64,000 nt of DNA from Prochlorococcus sp. AG-409-A10 (GCA_003216175.1 QCJG01000005.1:43142-107141); one strand, 5' to 3'. Shown: positions 52,444 through 63,820, counted from the first letter of the stretch. Translations and numbers: made by a program. The notes: generated from the sequence alone by a model not told the origin.

Positions 52444-55400
52444 TTGCTAACAATTTATCGAAGTAATAAAGCTGAATGGTTAGCAGAAATACTAGGACAG
52501 GAACTCCGATTAAATCCTCCTGAAATAACTGAAGAAGTTAATATTATCGTAAGTACATGGCCTTCAAGCAGATGGCTAAGTGAAAAACTTTCAATAATTA
52601 ATGATATCAATGCTTTAGTTAAATTCCCTTTTCCTGGTAAATATTTAAAAAGCTTAGTGAAGAGAATTATTGGTATTGATCCTAATGAAAAAGATCCATG
52701 GGAAAAGAATCATCTTGTTTGGAATATTTTAGAATTATTACCGGAATTAATGAAAGAGGAAGAAGCACAGATAATACAATCTTGGCTAAAAATAAGCGAG
52801 AAAGAAAAAGATCACATTAATCTAAATTCATGGGATTTAGCAAACAATATTGCAGAGATGTTTGATGATTACATACTTTATAGACCTGAAATTATCAAAC
52901 AATGGTTAAGCAAGAAAAAAAAGAAAAATTCTAGAGAAATTAGTGTTAATAAAAATATCCTTTGGCAAGAAAAATTATTTAATTTATTATATAAAAAGAT
53001 AAACAAAGATCCATTCTGCATCCAAGTCGAAAAAGCTATTAAACGTTTAAAGAAAAATGATATTTCTAAACTAGATTATCCAAGAAATCTATACGTCTAT
53101 GGACTTTGTAGTCTGGCACCATTGCAAATAGATTTAATTCAAGCATTTTCAAAAGTAATAAATATAAAAATTTATCTTATTTCCCCTTGCAATGATCTTT
53201 GGCAAAGATGTGAAGCAAGAAGACTGCAATTTAGAAACACATGGAATACTCCTCCTGACAGGCAATGGTTACTAGAATCACCAAGACTTGAAGCCTTCCT
53301 TGGACGGATGGGGGCTGAATTTCAACAGTTACTAGAAGGGAGTGGTGAATATCAATTGGGAGATAGAAATGAGGAAGATATTTTTTCTCTTACAGCAGAT
53401 ATCGCCACTAATAAAGGGAACAAACCAAATTTATTAGAACAACTACAACAAGAATTGTTATCCACAAAAGGTGAAAGTATTTTAACTAAGGAAAAATCTG
53501 ACAAATCACTCCTTTTCCTTAAATCTCCAGGGAAGTATCGACAAGTGGAATTGATACGGGACCACATATTACAGCTCTTCAGTAATGACAAAAAACTTCA
53601 ACCCAGAGACATTTTAATAATGACACCACAAGTTGATAGCTATGCGCCAATAATTTCCTCTGTCTTTAATAATTTAGATCACAGTAGTACTCAGCTACCG
53701 TGGGTAATCACAGATAAAAGTCAAGGAGATAAAGTAGGTTTAATACATTTTGTCTTAAATCTGTTAGAAATTTCTGCATCTCGTCTAACCGCATCAATTT
53801 TTGAAAACTTATTAACTAATCCAGCATTACAAACACAACAGAATATAAGTATTGACGAAGTTAGTAAAATAACCAAAAGCCTTCAATCCGCTGGCTTTAC
53901 ATGGGGACTTGACTCCTCAGAAAGATTTGGGGAAGAAACTCATAGCCTATGTTGGTGTCTAGAAAGGTTTCTACTGGGTCTTGTTTTACCAGATAATCCA
54001 ATTAATGGAATAAGTAATATCTCCCCTTATTCCGAGAATATTTCAAGTACAGAGTTTATAAAAGCTTGGGGTATACTTTCAAAACTTTGCAATTATATCA
54101 ATGCGATTCGCAGTAAACGTTCATGTAAAGAATGGATAAAACTTATAATATCTCTCGTAAAGGATTTATTTGGAGATGGTGGAGAATGGGCATGGGAAGA
54201 GCAACAACTACTAACTGTTGTTAATAATTGGGGTCTCATAACAGCTAATTGTGAACTGGAAATTGATTGTCTAGTAGTCAGAGACATTATCACCAAAGCA
54301 TTAAGTTCTACAAATAGCAAATTTGGTCATAGGACAGGGAAAATTACGATCAGTGCCTTAGAACCAATGAGAGCAATCCCTCATCAAATCATCATCATCA
54401 TGGGACTAGAAAGTAGATCTTTTCCAAGAATAGAGAATAGAAGAAGTTTTAATCTCTTAGAAAGAAAAAGAGAGCTTGGTGATCCAAACCAATATGATAA
54501 AGACCGCTATTCATTGTTAGAAGCTTTAATTTCAACTCGTCAAAATCTTTTGGTATCTTGGAATGCAAAAGATGAAAAGACAGGAGAAGATCTTGACCCT
54601 CCAAGCCCTATTCAACAATGGCTGAATTACTTAAAAATTAAATTAGGAGCCAATACCTTTCAAGAGATTCTCATTGAGCCACCAGCAAATCCTCTTGATA
54701 ATTTCAACTTTATAAAAACCGAAAATTCACAAATCATGAGTTGTGATAGGAAGAACCTAGAAGCTAGAGAATGGCTTGAAAAAGAAATCCCGACTAAAAG
54801 TATCTCAATAGCATTACCGCTAAAGTGGAAAGAAATAAGCGTAAGCGAATTAAAATCATATTCCTTCGAGAAAACCAAAGAATGGTTACTCAATCCACAA
54901 ATAACATGGTTAAAAGAGCACGAAATCCAATCAAAAGAATATGTCAATCTTATTGAAGACAATGATTTTCTCGAGCTATCAGAATTAGAAAGATATAAAC
55001 TTCTTAAGCATCGACTTGAAAGTAGTGATCTCTTAAATATTAACGATATAAAAAATAACTCGAACTACTGGAAAGATAACTATTCTGGCAAAGGGGTTTT
55101 CCCTCCAAAAGGCGCTGGATTAATAGAGAAGGATCTTCTTCAGGAGCGATGGAAAAATTTAATATCCGCAATATACGCTACAGGTCAAATCACGAAAAGG
55201 AGTATTGAGATGCAAGAGTTAGAGGGTGAATTTTACTTTGGTGGGAAGAATTTAATACAGATTGAAGTTGGAAGTTTAAAATATAAAACTCTTATGAATG
55301 GATGGCTAAATCATTTATATTTATCTGCAAATAGTTCATTTAATTATAAAACATTGATAATTTCTAAAAAAACAGATTATAGAAAAAAAATTCAATACGA

Positions 55401-55737
55401 AGTAAGCAAGGAGATTTTACCAATTAATACGAGAGAAGCGACAAAAATTTTAAGACAAATTCATCAATTAGCAACTGCAGGAAGAGATAATTGTTGGCCT
55501 ATACCACCAGAAAGTGGACTAGATTATGCCCTTGCTACAAAAGAAAATAATAAGAATGAGCAAGATTTATTTCAAAAGAAATGGGAAGGTGATTTATATA
55601 TGCAAGGAGAAAGAGAGACGCTAGCAATGGAGCTTTGTTTTGGCAAAAAGTGCAAAGCCACTACATTTTTAAACTTTGAATCATTTAACAATGTATTAAT
55701 GAGTCTCTATGAACCAATCCTAAAAAACACCAACTAA
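52444..55737 (+). CDS. recC: Exodeoxyribonuclease V gamma subunit
   Basis: A 1097-aa protein resembling RecC: LTIYRSNKAEWLAE at the start, the region with YVYGLCSLAPLQID, and GLESRSFPR..., all typical. RecC holds the RecBCD complex together and recognises Chi; its helicase folds are inactive. TTG start at 52444. Followed 12 bp later by the methyltransferase-like gene and then recB, recD, so the whole set is one operon. Confidence 0.88.
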   Translation: MLTIYRSNKAEWLAEILGQELRLNPPEITEEVNIIVSTWPSSRWLSEKLSIINDINALVKFPFPGKYLKSLVKRIIGIDPNEKDPWEKNHLVWNILELLPELMKEEEAQIIQSWLKISEKEKDHINLNSWDLANNIAEMFDDYILYRPEIIKQWLSKKKKKNSREISVNKNILWQEKLFNLLYKKINKDPFCIQVEKAIKRLKKNDISKLDYPRNLYVYGLCSLAPLQIDLIQAFSKVINIKIYLISPCNDLWQRCEARRLQFRNTWNTPPDRQWLLESPRLEAFLGRMGAEFQQLLEGSGEYQLGDRNEEDIFSLTADIATNKGNKPNLLEQLQQELLSTKGESILTKEKSDKSLLFLKSPGKYRQVELIRDHILQLFSNDKKLQPRDILIMTPQVDSYAPIISSVFNNLDHSSTQLPWVITDKSQGDKVGLIHFVLNLLEISASRLTASIFENLLTNPALQTQQNISIDEVSKITKSLQSAGFTWGLDSSERFGEETHSLCWCLERFLLGLVLPDNPINGISNISPYSENISSTEFIKAWGILSKLCNYINAIRSKRSCKEWIKLIISLVKDLFGDGGEWAWEEQQLLTVVNNWGLITANCELEIDCLVVRDIITKALSSTNSKFGHRTGKITISALEPMRAIPHQIIIIMGLESRSFPRIENRRSFNLLERKRELGDPNQYDKDRYSLLEALISTRQNLLVSWNAKDEKTGEDLDPPSPIQQWLNYLKIKLGANTFQEILIEPPANPLDNFNFIKTENSQIMSCDRKNLEAREWLEKEIPTKSISIALPLKWKEISVSELKSYSFEKTKEWLLNPQITWLKEHEIQSKEYVNLIEDNDFLELSELERYKLLKHRLESSDLLNINDIKNNSNYWKDNYSGKGVFPPKGAGLIEKDLLQERWKNLISAIYATGQITKRSIEMQELEGEFYFGGKNLIQIEVGSLKYKTLMNGWLNHLYLSANSSFNYKTLIISKKTDYRKKIQYEVSKEILPINTREATKILRQIHQLATAGRDNCWPIPPESGLDYALATKENNKNEQDLFQKKWEGDLYMQGERETLAMELCFGKKCKATTFLNFESFNNVLMSLYEPILKNTN

Positions 55738-55749
55738 CTAGAAACCAAA

Positions 55750-56307
55750 ATGAAGCTTAAAAGCAATCTCTTTAAGGAGATTTTAACTCTCTTAGCAAAA
55801 TGGGGATTTAGTAAGAAGGGTCTTTTTAACAATTCAAAAGGAGAGTGGTATTTATTTTCTCAAATAGTTTTAATTCTCCTACATTTAATAGCTCCCTACC
55901 CAGAAATAAAGCAAATACCATTTTCAATAAATACTTTTTGTATAATTATTGGATTAGCAATTTCAATTCTAGGCCTATTCATTGTCATCAAAGCATTTAT
56001 AGATTTAGGAGAAAATCTAACACCACTACCTTATCCAATGAATGAATCAAGTCTGATAAAAAATAATTCATATCAAAATGTTCGGCACCCTCTTTATAAG
56101 GGATTATTATATATTTCATTAGGAATATGTATTTTTTCATTGAGTCTAATACATCTATCTCTACTAATATCATTAGCTTACATTTTAAAAATAAAGGCCT
56201 TAAAGGAAGAAGAAAGGTTGAAAATTAAATTTCCTGAATACAAGAAATATATCAAAGAAGTACCAGCTATTATAAAAGAAATAAAATATTTAGACTGGAG
56301 ATCCTAA
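55750..56307 (+). CDS. Isoprenylcysteine/phospholipid methyltransferase-like membrane protein
   Basis: A 185-aa protein with four hydrophobic segments and the C-terminal pattern of the ICMT/PEMT family: NVRHPLYKGLL, ALKEEERLKIKFPEYKKY (E-E-x-x-L, then F-x-x-Y-x-x-Y). This family methylates isoprenylated or lipid substrates in membranes. It sits between recC and recB, 12 bp after recC and 95 bp before recB. The context does not explain its job. Confidence 0.75.
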   Translation: MKLKSNLFKEILTLLAKWGFSKKGLFNNSKGEWYLFSQIVLILLHLIAPYPEIKQIPFSINTFCIIIGLAISILGLFIVIKAFIDLGENLTPLPYPMNESSLIKNNSYQNVRHPLYKGLLYISLGICIFSLSLIHLSLLISLAYILKIKALKEEERLKIKFPEYKKYIKEVPAIIKEIKYLDWRS

Positions 56308-56402
56308 ATGTTAATCATAAGAAATTTAAAACATCAATATCAAGGAATAATAGAAAGTGAAAGGCTTAGTTCTTATTTTATTATTATACCTATGAAATAA
56401 AT

Positions 56403-59400
56403 ATGACTAATATAGAATTGTTTCAAGCGAATAAATATCCTTTATCGAATGGAATGCGACTAATAGAAGCAAGTGCTGGAACAGGAAAAACATTTTCTCT
56501 TTCTCATCTTGTCTTAAGGTTATTAACTGAAAAAGAATATTCAATAAACGAAATACTAGTTGTTAGTTTTACAGAAGCTACAGCATCAGAAATAAAAGCA
56601 AGAATCATTGAAAGATTAATTCTTGCATTAAAAATAATTGAACCAACAAATACAAACGTAAAACCATATCATGTTGACAATGTACTAAATGAATGGGTCG
56701 AATTAAATATAACATCTAAAGAAAGAGCTTTATATATAGCATCTTTACTCTTAGAAGCATTAGAGAGAATTGAAAATGCAGACATCACAACAATCCATGG
56801 TTTTTGCAGTAAAACACTTCGTAGAGAAGCTATTGAGAATGGAATTAATTTAAATCCAACCATCGAAAAAGATTCAAGATCACTAATAAATGAAATTGTT
56901 GAAGAATATTGGAAAAAAGAAATATTAGAAATAGAAATTTCAGAATTAAAAGGTTTATTTAAAAGTAATTTTAATCGTAAGAATTTGATTGAAGTTCTTA
57001 GTTCATTGGATAATGACCCAAATAATAGTTTTAAACAAACTTTTAATGACTTGAAAATAGAAGAAAGTATTTCAAATCAATTAAACAACTATATTGAATC
57101 ATTATGGATAAGATTTACGAATGCATGGGAAGAGAAGGGCCAGGAGCTTGAAGATAGCTTCATAGAGATTGCTAAGAATCTAAGATCTCAGGGTATTAAA
57201 GATACAAAGCCATACTCCTCCAAGCCCAGAAAAAATCGCTATGAGCTTTTAAGTAACTGGATTGAAGAATATAAAGAGAAAAGGCGACCATCATATGAAG
57301 ATATTCAAAATCAAAACCTTATAAATAAATATTTTCATCCTAAAAATATTTACCAACTAGATATGAAGCATAAAATGGATTCTTGTTCAAAAGAAATGGA
57401 GCTAATTCTTGATATTATAGGGGATTTATATGATAGTCCAAGTGAATTTGTTTGGGAGCATGCTTTGTTATGGACTAAAAGAGAGCTTGAAAACAGAAAA
57501 TCTAAAAAGGGTTTGATAAATTATTCTGATCTACTTAAATTATTAGATCCCAAAAACCTAAATAGTAATGAAATTAAAGATGAAGTTAATCCAAATAACA
57601 TCTATAGAAATCTAGAGAAAAGATATAAAGTAGCCTTAATCGATGAATTCCAAGATACTGACCCAGTCCAGTTAAGATTACTAAAAAAAGCCTTTGGTAA
57701 GCGATCATCACATCTATTACTAATGATTGGAGATCCAAAGCAAGCAATTTATAGTTTCAGGGGTGGAAGCTTAAATACATATATGAAAGCTAGAGAAGCT
57801 TGTGATCGAATTCATTTAATGAATGCTAATTATAGAAGTACAAAACCTCTAATTTTAACTCTCAATAAATTATTTCTTGATGGTTTAATAAGATCAAATC
57901 TATCAACTCAAGAACTTAATCCATGTTCACAAGAAGATCTACTAGAACTAAATGGAATAAAAGAACCTTTAAAGATAATAAATCTAATAGATAATAATCA
58001 AAAAGAAAAAACTCAAAAAATAAAATTAGATTCAAAAAGCAAAATAGAGGAAAAAATTCCAAAAGTTATTGGATCTTATTTGTTAGAGCTATTAAACAAT
58101 AATCCCAAAGATTTAAACCCCTCAGATATCTGCATATTAGTCAATAGACACGATCAAGCTAAAAACATCCATAGCTATTTATCAAAAATAAAAATTCCTT
58201 CGCAACTCTTAAGTAATGAAAATATATTTACTAGAGAGGGTGCTCAAATCCTACAGATTTTCATTAATTGTATCGTCAGTCCACATAATCAACAAAAACT
58301 TGCTCTACTAGCTTGTTCTGAGCTAATGCAATGGGAAAAGGAAAAACTTATTAAATCAAAAATTGATGGCGATTTTGATTCATTATCTTCGAAGTTCTAT
58401 GAACTTTCAGAATTATTTCCAACGATTGGATTATTAGGCTGTTTGTCTAAATTTCTAGATGGGAAATTAATAGCTGATCTTTCTAATAGAGGAACTTTAT
58501 TAGGTGATCTTTACCAAAGCTCTCAGTTAGTAGATGAACAGATCCATCGACAGAAATTTAATGCATTAAGAGCATCTCAATGGCTTAGTAGTCAAAGGTT
58601 CCAGTCCATTGAGCAAATACCTGAAGAATATCAACCTAACAGTGCCATTAGTAATAGCTCCGTAAATATAATTACAATTCACAAGAGTAAAGGACTTCAA
58701 TTTAAAATAGTAATTTGTCCATACCTGTGGCAAAAGCCTCCAGATAGAAAAAGTCATTTATGGAAAGACAATCAAAATCTATTAATTTCTAAAAAGTATA
58801 AATGGAATAAAAAATATAGTTCATACCAAGATTCTATTAGAAAAGAATCCTTAAATGAAGCAGAGCGGTTAGCTTACGTTGCTTTTACAAGAGCTAAAAA
58901 ACAATTAATAGTCCTATGGGCAAATGCTGCAGGTCAAGAAGGGAACCCTCTTTCAGGTTTTTTATTTGGCTCTGAATCAATAAATCTAAAGATAGAAGAC
59001 CATACAAAGGAAATGATGGAAAATTCATTCACGAAAAGAGAAGTAAAAGTTGATATTCAAGATATAAAAATAATTGAAACAAATAAGACATGGACTAAAC
59101 CTAAAAGTGAAGTCAAATTATCGCTTGGAGGAATTCCTACTCATCAATTTGAGAATAGTTGGGGAAGGTATAGTTTTTCAAAATGGATAACACAAAAAAA
59201 TGACGAATTAATTCTAAATGACTTATCAGATGAGTTAAATGAAGATGATGCATTTAAGAATGAAATTGAGGATATATCTTTCCAAGAAATTGATCAGGTA
59301 TTTGTAGAGAAAGATCAAAGTGTTAACAGATTAGAAGGTCAGACATGGTCTAAAGAAAGCCCTATTGGTAATTTTCCAAGGGGGCCTATAGCAGGGACTT

Positions 59401-60188
59401 GTCTTCATAAAATACTTGAAAGAATAGATTTCAATGATATTGAAAATCAACTAAAAGTCTCAACTATAATAGAAGAAGAATTAAATATAGTTAATATAAG
59501 TAATTCATTTATTGAACCAATTAATATTTTATTAAAGAGAATTGCGAATATCCCTTTAGGAGGTCATTTAGGTAAATTTAAAATGAAAAATTTACATTCT
59601 AAAAGCTCTATCAAAGAATTAAAATTCGATATTCCAATTTGTCATGAAGCTAATCCAATTAATACTCTCGAATTATCATCAATATTTAGAGAAGATATTC
59701 AAAATAAATATGGCTCAGACTATATAAATAAACTGATAGATCTAAATATCCATAGCAGCGGTTTCCTTACCGGATCCATAGACCAAGTTTTTGCAGATAA
59801 CCCAAATCATGAAATTGCTAAATGGTGGGTTTTAGATTGGAAAAGTAACTGGATAGGAAGTCCCCTATCAAAAGAGAATAGTTCTTCTTGTGGTCCCTCA
59901 AATTATTCAATTTCAAAAATGGATGAAGAAATGTACCATCATCACTATCCACTACAAGCCCACATATATTTACTTGCTTTACATAGATTTTTAAATTGGA
60001 GGCTCCCCAATTATTCACCTCAAAAACATCTTGGAGGTTACATTTACGTATTTTTGAGAGGGCTTCCAGATAAAGAAGAGTTAGAAGAAAAGAATTTTCT
60101 GCAATGGACTCCAGGCTTAATCGTTGAAGCTGCTCCTATTGAAAGAATTAAAAAATTAGATTTATTGATTAAAAGACAACAAAAATGA
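56403..60188 (+). CDS. recB: Exodeoxyribonuclease V beta subunit
   Basis: A 1261-aa protein: SF1A helicase with Walker A EASAGTGKTFSL (22-33), the LIDEFQDTDPVQ box (about 412), AYVAFTRAKKQL in motif VI, and a C-terminal nuclease with GSIDQVF (about 1122), LDWKSN (about 1145) and HHYPLQAHIYLLAL. All catalytic motifs look intact. Overlaps recD by 4 bp. Confidence 0.92.
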   Translation: MTNIELFQANKYPLSNGMRLIEASAGTGKTFSLSHLVLRLLTEKEYSINEILVVSFTEATASEIKARIIERLILALKIIEPTNTNVKPYHVDNVLNEWVELNITSKERALYIASLLLEALERIENADITTIHGFCSKTLRREAIENGINLNPTIEKDSRSLINEIVEEYWKKEILEIEISELKGLFKSNFNRKNLIEVLSSLDNDPNNSFKQTFNDLKIEESISNQLNNYIESLWIRFTNAWEEKGQELEDSFIEIAKNLRSQGIKDTKPYSSKPRKNRYELLSNWIEEYKEKRRPSYEDIQNQNLINKYFHPKNIYQLDMKHKMDSCSKEMELILDIIGDLYDSPSEFVWEHALLWTKRELENRKSKKGLINYSDLLKLLDPKNLNSNEIKDEVNPNNIYRNLEKRYKVALIDEFQDTDPVQLRLLKKAFGKRSSHLLLMIGDPKQAIYSFRGGSLNTYMKAREACDRIHLMNANYRSTKPLILTLNKLFLDGLIRSNLSTQELNPCSQEDLLELNGIKEPLKIINLIDNNQKEKTQKIKLDSKSKIEEKIPKVIGSYLLELLNNNPKDLNPSDICILVNRHDQAKNIHSYLSKIKIPSQLLSNENIFTREGAQILQIFINCIVSPHNQQKLALLACSELMQWEKEKLIKSKIDGDFDSLSSKFYELSELFPTIGLLGCLSKFLDGKLIADLSNRGTLLGDLYQSSQLVDEQIHRQKFNALRASQWLSSQRFQSIEQIPEEYQPNSAISNSSVNIITIHKSKGLQFKIVICPYLWQKPPDRKSHLWKDNQNLLISKKYKWNKKYSSYQDSIRKESLNEAERLAYVAFTRAKKQLIVLWANAAGQEGNPLSGFLFGSESINLKIEDHTKEMMENSFTKREVKVDIQDIKIIETNKTWTKPKSEVKLSLGGIPTHQFENSWGRYSFSKWITQKNDELILNDLSDELNEDDAFKNEIEDISFQEIDQVFVEKDQSVNRLEGQTWSKESPIGNFPRGPIAGTCLHKILERIDFNDIENQLKVSTIIEEELNIVNISNSFIEPINILLKRIANIPLGGHLGKFKMKNLHSKSSIKELKFDIPICHEANPINTLELSSIFREDIQNKYGSDYINKLIDLNIHSSGFLTGSIDQVFADNPNHEIAKWWVLDWKSNWIGSPLSKENSSSCGPSNYSISKMDEEMYHHHYPLQAHIYLLALHRFLNWRLPNYSPQKHLGGYIYVFLRGLPDKEELEEKNFLQWTPGLIVEAAPIERIKKLDLLIKRQQK

Positions 60189-61906
60189 GAGAACCCGTGA
60201 AAAAAATTTTTTCAACTGATTTAAATAAATCATTATTAGCTACTCTAATTCGCTATTTCCCACCCATAAAGTTTAATGAAGCCTTAATAGATGTTATAAA
60301 TGTGTTAATGGATGGTTTATCAAGAGGCGATGTATACATAGACATGAAGAAAATCCCAGAAAATCTTGAACTTGAATATAAAGATTGGCCCAGCTATCAT
60401 ATGAAAGCATTATTAGAGAGTGGCTGGACTAAACAAGATAACTCCCCAATAGTTTTAAATGGAGATTTGATTAGTTGGCGGCGTACACATAATGAGATAG
60501 TAGAGACGATTCAAAAAATACTATTAAGGAATCAACCTATTAATCACTTATCTAAACAATTACCTGTTCGAATTAATTCTAGAAGTCTAGAGCATTTAAA
60601 TATTCAACAAATAGAAGCTGTTAATCTAGTAAAAAGTCAACAAATCATCTTATTAAGTGGTGGCCCCGGCACAGGCAAAACTAGTACCATCCTTCAAATG
60701 CTCTTACAAGCACTGACAACGAATCCAAGTCTTAATATTGCTATGGCTGCTCCAACAGGAAAAGCCGCAAAGAAACTAAAAGATACTATTCAGGCAGGTA
60801 TTGTTGATTTTGAAGATCCTATAAAGGATAAGCTTTCTAATATTCCTTCTAAAACATTACATAAATGGCTAGAAGCAGGAGCAACTGGCTTCAGAAGAAA
60901 CTCTCAACGTCTATTAAAATTAGATCTAATAGTTATAGATGAGATGTCAATGGTTGACTTGTCAACCATTAATGGACTACTCGATGCATTAACAAAATCA
61001 TGTCAAATAATCTTAGTAGGTGACCCTGACCAATTATTACCAATAGGAAGTGGTGGTATATGGCAAATTTTACAAGAGAAAGAAACAAAAACAAACCTTC
61101 GATCAAACTCAGTCAAACTTACAAAGTCATACCGAAACAAAGGAGATATCGCTTTATTAAGAAATACTCTAAAAGATGAGGGGGTTGATGCCTTTTGGCA
61201 CCTGCTTTCAATGAAAGAAGATTCATCAAATACAAGTCAGTACCTTTCATCCCTAAAAAGTATTCCAGATCCCGTAGTAAGGACTCTTTTCAACTATAGA
61301 AAGAAGCTTAAAAAGTTAACAGAGAATTGCATTAATCATATTCCTAATGAAGCCTGGCAATCAAGCATGATTGAGGTAGAACAATCAGTTGAGATACTAA
61401 AACTCTTTAAATTCATAGATAATCTTCTTATACTTTGTCCTCAAAGATATGGTCCCTGGGGTGTAAAAAAAATCCACGAGTTCCTTTTAGGAAATAGATT
61501 CGAGGAGGAATTACACAAGTGGGGGGAGGGAACACCAATCATGGCAAAAAGTAATCAACCTGAAATAGGTTTAGCAAATGGAGACGTTGGAATAATTATT
61601 GGCAACGGCGATAGAAGACGTTTTTTATTTAATGTTTTTTCTGAGGAACAAAGACTAGTAACTCGATTAATAAACCCATCAAGGTTAAATATATTTGATG
61701 CGGCATATGCAATGACAATTCATAAAGCACAGGGAAGTGAAGCTGATCAAGTCCTTTTACTTTGGCCAAGAACCTCAAAAGTTTCAGAAGAGAATACTCT
61801 CAAAAATAATTTTTCTGATGATTATGAAAAAAGAATGCTTTACACAGCAATAACTCGTGCAAAAAAACAATTACTGGTAATTACTAATCAAGAAGAAGAC
61901 TTTTAA
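60185..61906 (+). CDS. recD: Exodeoxyribonuclease V alpha subunit
   Basis: A 573-aa SF1B helicase: LLSGGPGTGKTST (about 156-168), DEMSMVD, VGDPDQLLPIGSG, AMTIHKAQGSEADQV and YTAITRAKKQL. With RecB and RecC it forms the full double-strand-break processing and phage-DNA-degrading nuclease. The ATGA overlap with recB implies coupled translation. Confidence 0.93.
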   Translation: MREPVKKIFSTDLNKSLLATLIRYFPPIKFNEALIDVINVLMDGLSRGDVYIDMKKIPENLELEYKDWPSYHMKALLESGWTKQDNSPIVLNGDLISWRRTHNEIVETIQKILLRNQPINHLSKQLPVRINSRSLEHLNIQQIEAVNLVKSQQIILLSGGPGTGKTSTILQMLLQALTTNPSLNIAMAAPTGKAAKKLKDTIQAGIVDFEDPIKDKLSNIPSKTLHKWLEAGATGFRRNSQRLLKLDLIVIDEMSMVDLSTINGLLDALTKSCQIILVGDPDQLLPIGSGGIWQILQEKETKTNLRSNSVKLTKSYRNKGDIALLRNTLKDEGVDAFWHLLSMKEDSSNTSQYLSSLKSIPDPVVRTLFNYRKKLKKLTENCINHIPNEAWQSSMIEVEQSVEILKLFKFIDNLLILCPQRYGPWGVKKIHEFLLGNRFEEELHKWGEGTPIMAKSNQPEIGLANGDVGIIIGNGDRRRFLFNVFSEEQRLVTRLINPSRLNIFDAAYAMTIHKAQGSEADQVLLLWPRTSKVSEENTLKNNFSDDYEKRMLYTAITRAKKQLLVITNQEEDF

Positions 61907-62053
61907 AGATGTGGGCACCTTATTCCTAAAAGGAATTTTAAGATGATAAAGTAAATTTTATATCCCTTTAACAAGGCGAGTCAGCAAAGCACGGTAATAC
62001 ACCGATCGGAAGTTGTCTGCCTAATTTGAAGGACAAAAGGCAACCATTATTAG

Positions 62054-63820
62054 ATGACAACTAAAAATCTACATGAGGATTCCTCATGTCCAGTAGAACA
62101 AGGTGTTCTCAAGGAATCTATTGAGGAAATAATGGATGAAGGTGATCAAAATTCAGAAAATGGATTTTCTGAATTTAATTTTAGTGAAGAACTAATTCAA
62201 ACAATCTCTAATAAAGGCTACTCATCACCCACTCCTATTCAAAAAGCTGCAATTCCTGAATTACTTCTAGGTAGAGATTTAGTTGGACAAGCACAAACAG
62301 GTACAGGTAAAACAGCAGCATTTGCATTGCCAATCCTTGAAAGACTGAAAAAGAATGTTGGACATCCACAAGTTTTAGTTCTAGCTCCAACTCGCGAGTT
62401 GGCTATGCAAGTAGCTGAATCATTTCGCACATATTCCGCAGGTCATCCACATTTTAAAGTACTAGCAATATATGGAGGCTCTGATTTCCGAAATCAAATC
62501 AACACTCTTAGGAGGGGAGTTGATGTAGTCGTTGGGACTCCTGGGCGAGTCATGGATCATATACGCCAAAAGACTCTCAATACTAGTCATTTAAGTTGTT
62601 TAGTTCTAGATGAAGCTGATGAAATGTTAAGAATGGGATTCATTGATGATGTTGAGTGGATTTTAGAACAATTGCCTGAGGAGAGACAATTGGTTTTATT
62701 CTCAGCAACAATGCCATCTGAGATAAGAAGATTATCAAAAAAATATTTAAACAGTCCTGCGGAAATAACTATAAAAGCAACTGAATTGAAGGAAAGACTT
62801 ATCAGGCAAAGGTATATAAGCGTTCAAAATGTATATAAAGTTAATGCCCTTCAAAGAGTACTTGAAGCTGTATCAGAAGAAGGAGTAATAATATTTGCTA
62901 GAACAAAAGCTATTACAATTGTAGTAGCTGAAAAATTAGAATCATATGGATATAATGTAGCTGTTTTAAATGGAGATATTCCTCAAAATCAAAGGGAACG
63001 AACTGTTGAAAGATTAAGACAGGGATCTATCAATATTTTAGTAGCTACTGATGTCGCAGCAAGAGGTCTTGATGTTGATCGAATTGGTTTAGTAATAAAT
63101 TATGATATGCCATTTGATCGCGAAGCGTATGTTCACAGAATTGGCAGAACTGGCCGTGCAGGAAGGAATGGTGAAGCTATTCTTTTTGTTAATCCAAGAG
63201 AAAGATCATTTTTAAGTAATCTTGAAAGAGCTGTAGGTCAATCAATTGAGAAAATGGATATTCCAGGCAATGAACTTATCAACAGCAACCGAGTTAAGAA
63301 GCTTAAAGCAAAATTAATAAAAGCCGCCTCAACTGAAAGAGATAATCCAAAAGAAGCTGATATTTTAGAAGAGTTAATAAAAGATGTTGAAAAAGAATTA
63401 AATATAGACCCGAAAGACATAACACTTGCCGCATTAAATTTAGCAGTTGGTTTTAATGCACTCCTTGAGAATGGGAATGAGGATTGGATCAGACAATCAT
63501 CTCAAAGAAGTACAAGAACTGACCGACGAGAAAATAAATTCAAACAACGTCGAAGAGGTGATTTTGATAACAACAGACTTGAAGATGATATGGACAGATT
63601 CAGGGTTGAAGTTGGGCACCGAGATAGAGTTAAGCCTGGGAATCTAGTTGGAGCTATTGCCAACGAAGCGGGACTAAAAGGAAGATCCATAGGCAGAATA
63701 AGAATATTTGAAACCTACAGCCTAGTAGATTTGCCAAAACAAATGCCAGATAATGTTTTCCAAGCTCTAAAGAAAGTTAAAGTTATGAATAGAGAATTAC
63801 AGATAAACAGAGCTAACTGA
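62054..63820 (+). CDS. deaD: DEAD-box RNA helicase (DeaD/CsdA-like)
   Basis: A 588-aa protein with Q motif, AQTGTGKTAAF, VLDEADEML, FSATMPSE, and HRIGRTGRAG, followed by a DbpA-like RNA-binding C-terminus (KPGNLVGAIANEAGLKGRSI... FSLVDLP-like) preceded by an Arg/Asp-rich linker. It remodels RNA in ribosome assembly and cold. The 147 bp upstream (61907-62053) hold no gene; this may be a long leader of the type that carries cold-responsive structures, but nothing is provable by eye. Confidence 0.92.
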   Translation: MTTKNLHEDSSCPVEQGVLKESIEEIMDEGDQNSENGFSEFNFSEELIQTISNKGYSSPTPIQKAAIPELLLGRDLVGQAQTGTGKTAAFALPILERLKKNVGHPQVLVLAPTRELAMQVAESFRTYSAGHPHFKVLAIYGGSDFRNQINTLRRGVDVVVGTPGRVMDHIRQKTLNTSHLSCLVLDEADEMLRMGFIDDVEWILEQLPEERQLVLFSATMPSEIRRLSKKYLNSPAEITIKATELKERLIRQRYISVQNVYKVNALQRVLEAVSEEGVIIFARTKAITIVVAEKLESYGYNVAVLNGDIPQNQRERTVERLRQGSINILVATDVAARGLDVDRIGLVINYDMPFDREAYVHRIGRTGRAGRNGEAILFVNPRERSFLSNLERAVGQSIEKMDIPGNELINSNRVKKLKAKLIKAASTERDNPKEADILEELIKDVEKELNIDPKDITLAALNLAVGFNALLENGNEDWIRQSSQRSTRTDRRENKFKQRRRGDFDNNRLEDDMDRFRVEVGHRDRVKPGNLVGAIANEAGLKGRSIGRIRIFETYSLVDLPKQMPDNVFQALKKVKVMNRELQINRAN

